DNA from: Flavobacterium salmonis
GTDB lineage: Bacteria; Bacteroidota; Bacteroidia; Flavobacteriales; Flavobacteriaceae
Direction of reading: 5' to 3'
DNA length: 64,000 bases
Assembly: GCF_903819435.1 (NCBI RefSeq)
Contig: NZ_CAIJDP010000060.1
Span: forward strand, 310,001 to 374,000
Positions 45,950-54,500 of the stretch are shown in pieces. Position numbers and translations under genes: made by a program. Each line of letters starts with the position of its first letter. Within the stretch, counting starts at the first letter, position 1. The notes under the pieces were generated by a model, which was not told the origin of the DNA, made no database searches, and was given only the letters and a program-made list of their open reading frames with translations.

Positions 45950-46666
45950 ATGGAAAATATAGTATTGCACAAAGCAGAAACAAGAGGAAATGCAAATCAC
46001 GGATGGTTAAACGCTTATCACAGCTTTAGTTTTGCAAGCTGGTACAATCCGAACAGAATTCAGTTTGGGGCACTTCGTGTTTTGAACGATGACACGATTG
46101 CAGGCGGAATGGGATTTGGAACGCATCCACACGATAATATGGAAATCATTACTATTCCGCTTGAAGGAGATTTGGCTCACAAAGACAGTATGGGAAATAC
46201 CGAAGTAATCAAAAATGGTGATATCCAGGTAATGAGTGCCGGAACCGGAATTCAGCATAGTGAGTTTAACCCAAATGCTGATCAGCAGACTAAATTGTTG
46301 CAAATCTGGTTGTTTCCAAACAAAAGAAATGTTACGCCGCGTTACCAGCAAATTACGTTGAATGTTGCAGACAGACACAATAAACTGGCTCAGGTTTTGT
46401 CTCCAAATGCAGATGATGAAGGAGTTTGGATTCATCAGGATGCCTGGTTCAACATGGGGAATTTTGACTCAGGAATTGAAACAGAATACAAAATTAAAAA
46501 AGAAGGAAACGGAGTTTATGCTTTTGTTTTAAAAGGAAATGTAACGATCAACGGTCAGGAATTAAATACTCGTGATGCTGTTGGAATTTCAGGAACAGAT
46601 ATTTTAAATATAAAAGCAAATACAGACGCAGAATTCTTATTGATGGACATTCCGATGAATTATTAA
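45950..46666 (+). CDS. Pirin-family bicupin
   Basis: The 238-residue protein is of the YhhW/pirin type. The N-terminal cupin holds a metal with H57/H59-type residues (FGTHPHDNMEI), then a histidine in GIQHSEFN, and a glutamate in the second cupin motif. Some members are quercetin dioxygenases, others are redox sensors, so the role here is open. It is cytosolic. It is expressed from a promoter that shares a palindromic operator with YceI downstream, which suggests common stress-type control. Confidence 0.9.
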   Translation: MENIVLHKAETRGNANHGWLNAYHSFSFASWYNPNRIQFGALRVLNDDTIAGGMGFGTHPHDNMEIITIPLEGDLAHKDSMGNTEVIKNGDIQVMSAGTGIQHSEFNPNADQQTKLLQIWLFPNKRNVTPRYQQITLNVADRHNKLAQVLSPNADDEGVWIHQDAWFNMGNFDSGIETEYKIKKEGNGVYAFVLKGNVTINGQELNTRDAVGISGTDILNIKANTDAEFLLMDIPMNY

Positions 46667-46696
46667 TTCACAAAAGACAACTAATACTTTTTTCTT

Positions 46697-46745
46697 AGAA
46701 ACGATAATTGGTCTGAAATTCAGATTATTATCGTTTCTTTTTTTA
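46697..46745 (+). terminator. Terminator of pirin
   Basis: A 12-bp stem (46697-46708 with 46727-46738, AGAAACGATAAT and complement), loop of 18 nt, and T-run. Confidence 0.9.
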
Positions 46746-46836
46746 CTAAACTTTTCATAATTGATGATTTTAATCTACATGAGAATTGTATTTTTAAGAT
46801 AATGAAATTCAAAAAATTAAAATCACATTTTCATTT

Positions 46837-46852
46837 CTTAATCTAGGTTAAG
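46837..46852 (+). promoter_or_regulatory. Palindromic operator upstream of YceI
   Basis: CTTAATCTAGGTTAAG, followed by TGCGTT as at pirin. Twenty of the first 22 bases of the two sites agree. The distance to the -7 element is also 38 bp. Confidence 0.6.
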
Positions 46853-46874
46853 TGCGTTACGCTTACTGTCTGTG

Positions 46875-46882
46875 TAACTTTG
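46875..46882 (+). promoter_or_regulatory. -7 element of the YceI promoter
   Basis: TAACTTTG fits TAnnTTTG, 42 bp before the ATG. Confidence 0.65.
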
Positions 46883-46923
46883 TCTTAACAAAATGAAATT
46901 ATAATATTTAAAAAATAAAAATT

Positions 46924-47457
46924 ATGGCAACTACAAAATGGTCAATTGACCCAACTCACTCAGAAATTGGTTTTAAAGTAAAACACATGATGTTTACCAA
47001 TGTTTCAGGAAAATTTTTAACTTACGATGCAACAATTACTACTGAAGGTGATGATTTCGAAAATGCAGCAATTGAATTTTCAGGTGATATCGTTTCTATC
47101 GATACTGCCAATGCTGACAGGGACAATCACTTAAAAAGCGGTGATTTTTTTGATGCTGAAAACCATCCAAAATTAACTTTCAAAGCTTCTTCATTCAAAA
47201 AAATCAATGATGAAAAATATGAAATTACTGGAGATTTAAACATCAGAGGTGTTGCAAAAACAGTAACTTTTCCGGTAGAATTTAGCGGAATCCTGACTGA
47301 TCCATGGGGAAATACAAAAGTAGGTTTAAGTATCGAAGGAAAAATTAACCGTAAAGACTGGGGTTTGAACTGGAACTCAGCTCTTGAAACCGGTGGTGTT
47401 TTGGTTGGAGAAGAAGTTAAACTGAACATTGAATTACAATTTGCTAAGCAGGCGTAA
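46924..47457 (+). CDS. YceI-family lipid-binding protein
   Basis: The 177-residue protein is a YceI-like beta-barrel (lipocalin-like) domain: WSIDPTHSEIGFKVKHMM at the start, SGDIVSIDTAN...R.NHLKSGDFFDAENHP in the middle and LNIRGVAKTVTFPVEF further on. YceI proteins bind polyprenoid chains such as ubiquinone precursors in other bacteria. No signal peptide is present, so this member should be cytosolic, unlike E. coli YceI. It has its own promoter and shares the operator with pirin. Confidence 0.92.
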   Translation: MATTKWSIDPTHSEIGFKVKHMMFTNVSGKFLTYDATITTEGDDFENAAIEFSGDIVSIDTANADRDNHLKSGDFFDAENHPKLTFKASSFKKINDEKYEITGDLNIRGVAKTVTFPVEFSGILTDPWGNTKVGLSIEGKINRKDWGLNWNSALETGGVLVGEEVKLNIELQFAKQA

Positions 47458-47517
47458 TTATTATTTATTCTTTTGATTGTTTATTTTTTATTCATCATAG
47501 TCATCTGAATATTACAT

Positions 47518-47557
47518 ATTAAAAAACCCTTCCTAAACATTAGTTTAAGAAGGGTTT
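47518..47557 (-). terminator. Terminator of fabD (possibly bidirectional)
   Basis: A 15-bp stem (47524-47538 with 47543-47557) with one imperfect pair and a 4-nt loop. The A-run on the left becomes a T-run on the minus strand, after fabD. Confidence 0.85.
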
Positions 47558-47588
47558 CATTATTTAAAACTATATTTAAATGCTAAAT

Positions 47589-48464
47589 TTAAGCATTCGC
47601 AGTAGCTGCTTCTTTATCAATTTTACCAATTAATCCGGCTAAAACTTTTCCAGGACCAACTTCGGTAAATAAAGTAGCACCGTCAGCGATCATTTGCTGT
47701 ACAGATTGCGTCCATTTTACAGGAGCTGTTAATTGAATGATCAGATTCTTTTTGATTTCGTTAGCATCTGAAACAGCACTTGCCGTTACGTTTTGATATA
47801 CCGGACAAATTGGAGCTGAAAAAGTTGTCGCTTCTATAGCAGCAGCCAGTTCTTCTCTTGCCGGTTCCATCATTGGGGAGTGAAATGCGCCTCCAACAGG
47901 TAAAATTAATGCTCTTTTTGCTCCAGCTGCTTTCATTGCTTCACAAGCTTTTTCAACTGCAGAAGTTTCTCCTGAAATTACCAATTGTCCCGGACAGTTA
48001 TAATTTGCCGCTACTACAATTCCGTCAATAGAAGCACAAACTTCTTCTACTACATTATCTGCTAATCCTAAAACTGCAGCCATTGTTGAAGGTGTAATTT
48101 CGCAGGCTTTTTGCATCGCCAAAGCACGTTGTGAAACTAATTTTAGTCCATCTTCAAAAGATAAAGCTCCGTTGGCAACCAAAGCTGAAAATTCGCCTAA
48201 AGAATGTCCTGCTACCATTTCCGGCTTAAAATCTTCTCCTAATGTTTTAGCTAAAATAACCGAATGTAAAAATACGGCCGGCTGTGTTACTTTTGTTTCT
48301 TTTAGTTCTTCGGCAGTGCCTTCAAACATGATATCTGTAATTCTGAAACCTAAAATTTCATTGGCTTTTTCGAATAATTCTTTCGCTAATGGGGAGGTTT
48401 CATATAAGTCTTTGCCCATTCCTGTAAACTGTGCGCCCTGACCCGGAAATACGTATGCTTTCAT
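47589..48464 (-). CDS. fabD: Malonyl-CoA:ACP transacylase
   Basis: The 291-residue enzyme loads malonate on acyl carrier protein for fatty acid synthesis. The nucleophile is S88 in AGHSLGEFSAL. The oxyanion loop is FPGQGAQFTGMG, and the catalytic histidine lies near 197 (GGAFHSPMM). The length is normal. It has its own promoter and terminator and is not next to other fab genes here. Confidence 0.96.
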   Translation of the reverse strand: MKAYVFPGQGAQFTGMGKDLYETSPLAKELFEKANEILGFRITDIMFEGTAEELKETKVTQPAVFLHSVILAKTLGEDFKPEMVAGHSLGEFSALVANGALSFEDGLKLVSQRALAMQKACEITPSTMAAVLGLADNVVEEVCASIDGIVVAANYNCPGQLVISGETSAVEKACEAMKAAGAKRALILPVGGAFHSPMMEPAREELAAAIEATTFSAPICPVYQNVTASAVSDANEIKKNLIIQLTAPVKWTQSVQQMIADGATLFTEVGPGKVLAGLIGKIDKEAATANA

Positions 48465-48529
48465 TTTGTGCTACATTTATTCAGTATCGTTACTTACTGA
48501 GGTTATTTTTTTTTGACTGCAAAAATAAC

Positions 48530-48537
48530 ACTTTTTT
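48530..48537 (-). promoter_or_regulatory. -7 element of the fabD promoter
   Basis: TATTTTTG on the minus strand, 65 bp before the fabD ATG. The leader contains a small hairpin with arms TCAGTA/TACTGA. Confidence 0.5.
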
Positions 48538-48898
48538 AGCTCGAATAATCCTTAAACATATAAATCCATGCTAATCTTGAAAATCGCAGATTGAAAGAAG
48601 TTAATAAGATAATGACAACTGCAATGATCGGGATAATTCTTAAATCGAATGTTTTATCGAAGAAAAACTGGGCGATACAATATGTTGCAATTCCCTGAGC
48701 TACTGTTAATCCGTAATTTACATACATCGCACCAAAGAAAAATCCAGGCTCTTTTTGAAATTTATAATTGCAATGACTGCAAGTTTCATTCATTTTTGGA
48801 AAACCGAAATTCAGGAAAATATTCTTGTCTTTAAAAACTTTTCCTTTATGACAAACAGGACATTCGTTGCTTAAAATATGAGTTAATGTACTAGACAT
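48536..48898 (-). CDS. DUF983 family membrane protein
   Basis: The 120-residue protein begins with two zinc-ribbon CxxC pairs (CPVCHKGKVF and CSHCNYKF) and has two membrane helices (about 58-80 and 88-107), which is the DUF983 layout. The function of the family is not established. The gene is read in the same direction as fabD, but fabD has its own promoter inside the last codons, so co-transcription is uncertain. Confidence 0.88.
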   Translation of the reverse strand: MSSTLTHILSNECPVCHKGKVFKDKNIFLNFGFPKMNETCSHCNYKFQKEPGFFFGAMYVNYGLTVAQGIATYCIAQFFFDKTFDLRIIPIIAVVIILLTSFNLRFSRLAWIYMFKDYSS

Positions 48899-48921
48899 GA
48901 TATTGTTGTTTTATATTTATA

Positions 48922-48929
48922 CAAAGGTA
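48922..48929 (-). promoter_or_regulatory. -7 element of the DUF983 promoter
   Basis: TACCTTTG on the minus strand, 23 bp before the start codon, fits TAnnTTTG. Confidence 0.55.
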
Positions 48930-48994
48930 AATCAGATTGTATCAAAACCTTTTTTATATCTTCGCTACTTATAGCACAATAAAGACATTTTATC

Positions 48995-49903
48995 ATGAAA
49001 AAGTATCCGGTTTATAGCGTAGAGAATTTTAGCTGCAACGATATTCATAGTGAATTTTATGTAAACACATTTAAGGAGCATTTAAAAAGCCACAGTTTTG
49101 TCGAAGAACCTCATCGGCATGATTCGTATTTGATGGTCTTTTTTACGGATGGATTCGGAATTCATGAAATCGATTTTGACCGATTTGAAATCCAAAAAGG
49201 AAGTTTATTTTTATTGCAGCCCGGTCAAATGCATCATTGGAGTTTATCTGAGGACATTGAAGGATTTGTGATTATATTTTCGCAGGAACTTTACAATTTA
49301 TATTTCGGACAAAAAAAAATCAATGATTATAATTTTTATCATTCGATTCATAATCGACCTGAAATGCTTTTTGAAGCTGATGAAATACCCAAGATTTTGC
49401 CTTATTTTAAATTATTAACTGAAGAAAATAAGCAGCACAATAATTTTCAATTGGATAAAATGCTGAATTTACTGGATTGTATTCATATTGAAATTGGGCG
49501 CAAATACAGTGAAACCTATTCGCATCAAACCCATTCGTACAATATCAAAATCAATACATTCGAAAAGCTTCTGGAGCAGCATTTTAAAGAAGAAAAATCG
49601 CCTTCTTTTTATGCTGATAAATTAAATATCACCTTAAAACACCTTAACCGAATTTGCAATGAAATTTTACAAAAAACAGCCACAGAAGTCATTATGGATC
49701 GTGTAATTCTGGAAATTAAAAGAATGCTTACCGATAAAGATTTAGCTGTAAATGAAGTTGCATCGGCTATTGGCTATGATGATTACTCTTATTTTTCAAG
49801 AGTTTTCAAAAAACAAACGGGAGTTTCTCCGACGGCTTTTCGGGATTTAAAAAATAAAAAATTTCACCATATAAGTGATATAAGTTCATTTAAGTTTTGC
49901 TAA
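48995..49903 (+). CDS. AraC-family transcription regulator
   Basis: The 302-residue protein has an N-terminal cupin-like sensor domain (residues about 25-100, with PHRHDSYLMVFFTDG and LQPGQMHHW) and a C-terminal AraC helix-turn-helix pair (about 190-285, including LNITLKHLNRICNEI and IGYDDYSYFSRVFKKQTGVSPTAFR). The last dozen residues (HHISDISSFKFC) are encoded by a copy of a dispersed repeat, so the original stop may have been lost. The effector and targets are unknown. Confidence 0.92.
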   Translation: MKKYPVYSVENFSCNDIHSEFYVNTFKEHLKSHSFVEEPHRHDSYLMVFFTDGFGIHEIDFDRFEIQKGSLFLLQPGQMHHWSLSEDIEGFVIIFSQELYNLYFGQKKINDYNFYHSIHNRPEMLFEADEIPKILPYFKLLTEENKQHNNFQLDKMLNLLDCIHIEIGRKYSETYSHQTHSYNIKINTFEKLLEQHFKEEKSPSFYADKLNITLKHLNRICNEILQKTATEVIMDRVILEIKRMLTDKDLAVNEVASAIGYDDYSYFSRVFKKQTGVSPTAFRDLKNKKFHHISDISSFKFC

Positions 49904-49990
49904 TAATTTGTTTTCAAAAAGCATTTCGACTTCGCTAAATATTACAAAAAGTAAAACTTATATTTTCTTATATAACTTATATGGTTTAAA
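49862..49990 (+). repeat. Dispersed repeat with imperfect inverted arms
   Basis: The left arm (49862-49901) starts with the same 32 bp as 18025-18056. An imperfect complement (49957-49989, containing CTTATATGGTTT) forms the right arm. The left arm codes for the end of the AraC protein. Confidence 0.7.
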
Positions 49991-50002
49991 ATTGCGTTAG
50001 AA

Positions 50003-51436
50003 TTAAGCAGTAACTGGTTCTAAAATCCTGAAGTTGCTTTTAGGCGCTTCGCATAAGGAACAGCAATAGGTTTCGGCCAAATCTGTGAATAAAATACCTT
50101 TTGGAATGTTTTGACTTTCATCTCCGTATTCCGAATTGTATGTCGTTAAACATTCCTGGCATTGGTAAATGTATAATTTAGGTTTTTCTTTTTTCTGATT
50201 ATTTTCGACTGTTTCAGGGATTGAGTTTCCTAAATCTTCAAAGTATTTTCTACTTAATTCAATTAAGATAGTTGGTAGTTCAAGCTTATCAATATCCTGA
50301 GAATGTACAATATACTCACGCGTATTTGGATCGAAATTCTTAGCATACAAAACATTGTAGGTATCACGAATTTTAATCGATTCCAGGTCTTTTGGCAATT
50401 CATTTTTTTCCACTACAATCGAAGTAAAATAATGTCCTTCGCGATTGTATTCAGATATTCCAAAATTTAACCCATAAGTACTAATGTCAAATTGATCCAG
50501 TGTTCTTACCAAAAAAGTTTTCAGGTTGAGTGCCCATTCCATTGCTACAGGTAAATGCCAGTTCAATTCTAAAAGCGAATGACGAACATTGATTCCTTTT
50601 TTTCCTAAAAATTTCTCCCATTCCAGTTTTCTGTCTTTTGGAATCCCTTTTATGATAAATGATTTCCATGGTGTGATACATATTTTTCCAATTTTACAAT
50701 CGAAACATAAATCACACATTTCTTTCAGGAACTCCAAATCGTACAGATTATTTCTCCAATACAAGCCAAGCCAATACTGGTCAATTCCCATTCGGTTCAT
50801 GCCTTCGTAATACGGAAAAGGATAAAATGGGACATTTAGAGGTTTATCAATAGTTCTGTTGTTTGTATCCAAAGCTTCACTTACGAGACTAAAAATCATA
50901 TCGATTCCGAAAGATTCTTCGGTTGTAACAATACGTTCGATTTCATAGTAAAACGTTGCTATATCCCAACTGTAAATCAATACCGGATATACTTCCATAC
51001 GATGCCATTTGGGTAAGCGAATGTACAAATACCAATAATCTTCATGTTCGGAAGCAATAAAATTAAGATGTCCGGTAAATAATGGAACCAACTGCTGCTT
51101 TGGATCATTGATATTGACCTTAAGTTTGGGCTGGTCTTTAAATTGTTCTAAAATATATAAAAACTTATTTCCTGTCAGCCAATTGGTATTTCTGAAAATA
51201 TCTGTAGACACATAAGAAGAAACGATATTATTACCGCTCTTTTCATCGGGAAAAACAAAATGATGTTTCCCCATTTTTTCTTTATCCAAAGCTTTAAAGC
51301 CTTTTGGGAAAATAATATCCTGTCTTGAACCAAATGAAATCGAATCCAAACCCTGATCCGCAGCCATATTGACAACCTCCCTAAGTTCTCCTGGCGAAAT
51401 AACACCTCCTTTTACTATTAATCTCGTTAATTCCAT
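50003..51436 (-). CDS. Nitrite/sulfite reductase-like protein fused to rubredoxin
   Basis: The 477-residue protein begins with a ferredoxin-like half-domain of the nitrite/sulfite reductase fold (GGVISPGELREVVNMA). A core-like region follows (KLKVNINDPKQQLVPLFTGHLNFIAS), then a second half-domain (ICITPWKSFIIKGI). Residues 1-240 hold no cysteine, so the ligands for the siroheme-linked [4Fe-4S] cluster are absent. An unusual C241-x2-C244-x2-C247-x5-C253 block lies before the second half-domain. Residues 422-471 are a complete rubredoxin (C426, C429, C459, C462). It probably carries electrons or acts as a scaffold for the adjacent nitrate reductase. Cytosolic. Confidence 0.8.
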   Translation of the reverse strand: MELTRLIVKGGVISPGELREVVNMAADQGLDSISFGSRQDIIFPKGFKALDKEKMGKHHFVFPDEKSGNNIVSSYVSTDIFRNTNWLTGNKFLYILEQFKDQPKLKVNINDPKQQLVPLFTGHLNFIASEHEDYWYLYIRLPKWHRMEVYPVLIYSWDIATFYYEIERIVTTEESFGIDMIFSLVSEALDTNNRTIDKPLNVPFYPFPYYEGMNRMGIDQYWLGLYWRNNLYDLEFLKEMCDLCFDCKIGKICITPWKSFIIKGIPKDRKLEWEKFLGKKGINVRHSLLELNWHLPVAMEWALNLKTFLVRTLDQFDISTYGLNFGISEYNREGHYFTSIVVEKNELPKDLESIKIRDTYNVLYAKNFDPNTREYIVHSQDIDKLELPTILIELSRKYFEDLGNSIPETVENNQKKEKPKLYIYQCQECLTTYNSEYGDESQNIPKGILFTDLAETYCCSLCEAPKSNFRILEPVTA

Positions 51437-51490
51437 GTCTTTTTTAGTTTTTTTAGTTTGCTTCGCCAGTCGGCTTCAAGCCTCGAGTCA

Positions 51491-51560
51491 AGTTTCAGGT
51501 TTCAGGTTTTCTTAGATCGCGTTTCTAGCTTGAAACTAAAAAAATCTGAAACCTGAAACT
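51491..51560. repeat. 15-bp inverted repeat between two nitrate genes
   Basis: AGTTTCAGGTTTCAG (51491-51505) and its exact complement (51546-51560). The same text is in the arms at 30586-30686. It fills most of the 132-bp space between the nasA and rubredoxin genes and could affect the shared mRNA. Confidence 0.8.
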
Positions 51561-51568
51561 AAAAAACA

Positions 51569-54500
51569 CTATATTTTACATTTTGCTAAAATTTCTTTGA
51601 CTTCGGTTTTACAGCTTCCACAGCCTAATCCGGCACCTGTATTTTTACATAAATCCGTAAAATTATTCACACCGCTTTTAATGGTTTCTTCAATGTTACC
51701 TGCTCCAACCTGACTGCAGGAACAAACTAATTTTCCCAATACCGGCTTGGCATTTGAACTTCCTCTAAGCAATGAGTTTCGTTTTTCTGACAATTCAATT
51801 TTGCTTTCGATCATCGTTTTAAACTCGGCAAACTCATTTTTGTCACCCATCAAAATGGCGCCGACCAATAAATCATTTTTGACTATACATTTTTTGTAAT
51901 AGCGTTGTTTCAAATCGGCAAAAATTATTTCTTCATATGAATCATCGTTTTCCGGAATTTCAACATCACCAATACTGCATAGATTAATGTCTTCCAGTTT
52001 CAGGATGTTCATTAAAACAGAACCTTTGTAGTAACTGCTGATATCTCCGGCCAAAAAGTTAGCCAGAATATCCGCTTGTTCTTCTGCTGCTGATGTGATT
52101 CCGAATAACTGATTGTTGAATTCGGCTATTTCTCCAATAGCATAAATGTCCGGATTTGACGATTGTAAATACTGATTTACCTTTACTCCACGACCACAGG
52201 CAAGTCCCGTTTCTCTCGCAATTTCGATATTGGGAATAGTGCCAATGGTATATACAATAGCATTTGCGGTAATGATACGTCCACTTTTCAGGGCTATTTC
52301 AAGTTCGTTATCGTTGTCCGTTTCAAAAACAGTACTGACTTCATTATCAAAATAAATCTGAATATCACGAAGCTGCACTTCTTCGGCCAATAATTTGCTT
52401 GAAACACGATCCAACTGACGTTCCATTAAACGTGAAGCCCTTTGGATTATGGTAATTTTTACTTTTTTATGTTTTAAGGCCGCTGCTAATTCTAATCCTA
52501 ACAGACCTCCACCCACGATCACTACATGTTGTTCTTCCGGAGGCAAATTGGTGTCATCAAGGTGTTTTTTTAAACGATCAGCATCTTCTTTTCGTCTCAC
52601 GGTAAAACGTCCCGGCAAATGTAATTGTGCGTTTTCAGGCACAAACGGACGGCTTCCGGTAGCTAAAATCAAAGAATCAAAAGTATGTGTATCGCCTAAA
52701 GTGTCTATAATTGTTTTTTCGGCAGCATTTATTTTACCAACAGCAACACCAGCATTCATGGTAATTTTCAATTTATTTAATGCTTCACCGTCCTTCACCT
52801 TTAATAATTGTTGCCAGGAAAATTCGCCTGTCATGTATTCCGGGAGCAATACACGATTGTAAAACGGATTTATTTCATTTGAAAAAACTACAATTTCATC
52901 AGTAGAATTGAATTCACGATAATTTTGAATGAAACGGAAAGCCGCAGCTCCCGCACCCACAATTGCAATTTTCTGAAAAGGTTTTACATACTTGGTAATT
53001 GAAACTGTGGTATATTTAAAATCAGGCTCTTTTGAAATTGGATCAACTAAAGTATTGGTCAAATTATTGGTTCTGTTCAAATCATTTTCAAGCTGTTTTC
53101 CCCAGTGCATGGGCAGAAAAACCACTTTTTCCTTGATTGAATCCGTAACTTTTGCTTTTACACGAACGTCTCCGTTCTTGCTGGTTACAATTACGATATC
53201 GCCATCTTTAATATCTGCTTTAAAAGCATCAATCGGATTAATTTCTAGAACCGGACTTGGTGTATGCGTCATCAATCGCGATACTTTTCCGGTTTTTGTC
53301 ATCGTATGCCATTGGTCACGAACCCTTCCTGTAGTCAAAATAAATGGAAATTGAGGAGATGGCTGTTCCGATGTATTTTCAATAGACGTTGGTAAATTAA
53401 AAATCGCTTTTTGTGATGGGGTATAGAATTTTTTATCCGTAAAAAGACGAGGCGTTCCAGGATGCCCATAATCCGGAACCGGCCACTGAAAAGTACCTTC
53501 GGTTTTTAATCGGTTATAATTTAAGAATGAAATATCAATATTAGTGTTTTTGGTCAGTGCACAATGCTCTTTGTAAATCTCTTCGGCACTATTAAAATTG
53601 AAACCGTTAAAATTCATTTTTTGAGCAAAACGAATCAGGATTTCAATATCCGGAAGTGCTTCTCCGGGAGCATTTATTCCTTTTGGCAAATACGAAATGC
53701 GACGTTCAGAGTTGGTCATCGTGCCATCTTTTTCCAGCCATCCTGCTGCGGGTAATAATAAATCGGCATATTTAGCCGTATCTGCATTATGCGAAATATC
53801 CTGAACGACAACAAATTTAGCATTTTGCAAAGCTTTTTCGATTCGACGGGAATCAGGTAAACTTACCAACGGATTGGTGCAAATGATCCAAACGGCCTTC
53901 ATTTTTCCAGATTCCAAAGCCTCGAACATTTCGGTAGCAGTCAAACCCGGTTTTTCTGAAATTGCATCAACTCCCCAAAAATCTGCTACCTCTTTTCGAT
54001 GTTCCGGATTGGCTAAATCTTTATGAGCGGCTAATAAATTGGCCATTCCGCCTACTTCCCGACCACCCATTGCATTAGGCTGCCCTGTTAGTGAAAAAGG
54101 GCCTGAACCCGGCTTTCCAACTTGTCCTGTTAATAAAGACAAATTCAATAAAGCGGTATTTTTATCTACTCCAACTGCACTTTGATTAAGTCCCATAGCC
54201 CACAAGGAGATAAATCCTTTTGCTTTTCCAATGGTATCAGCGGCCAGTTTAATGTCGTTAACTGAAATTCCGCATAATTTTGAAGCTTTTTCAAGTGAAG
54301 TGTTTAAAACTAAATCTTTATATTCTTTAAAATTTTCCGCATGATTTTTTACGAAGTCATGATCTACATATCCTTTTTCGATGATTCGTTTTGCCATGGC
54401 ATGATATAAAATAATATCAGAACCCGGAATGATCTGTAAATGCAAATCGGCGAAAGCAGCTGTATCGGTTCTTCTCGGATCAACAACAATAATTTTTATT

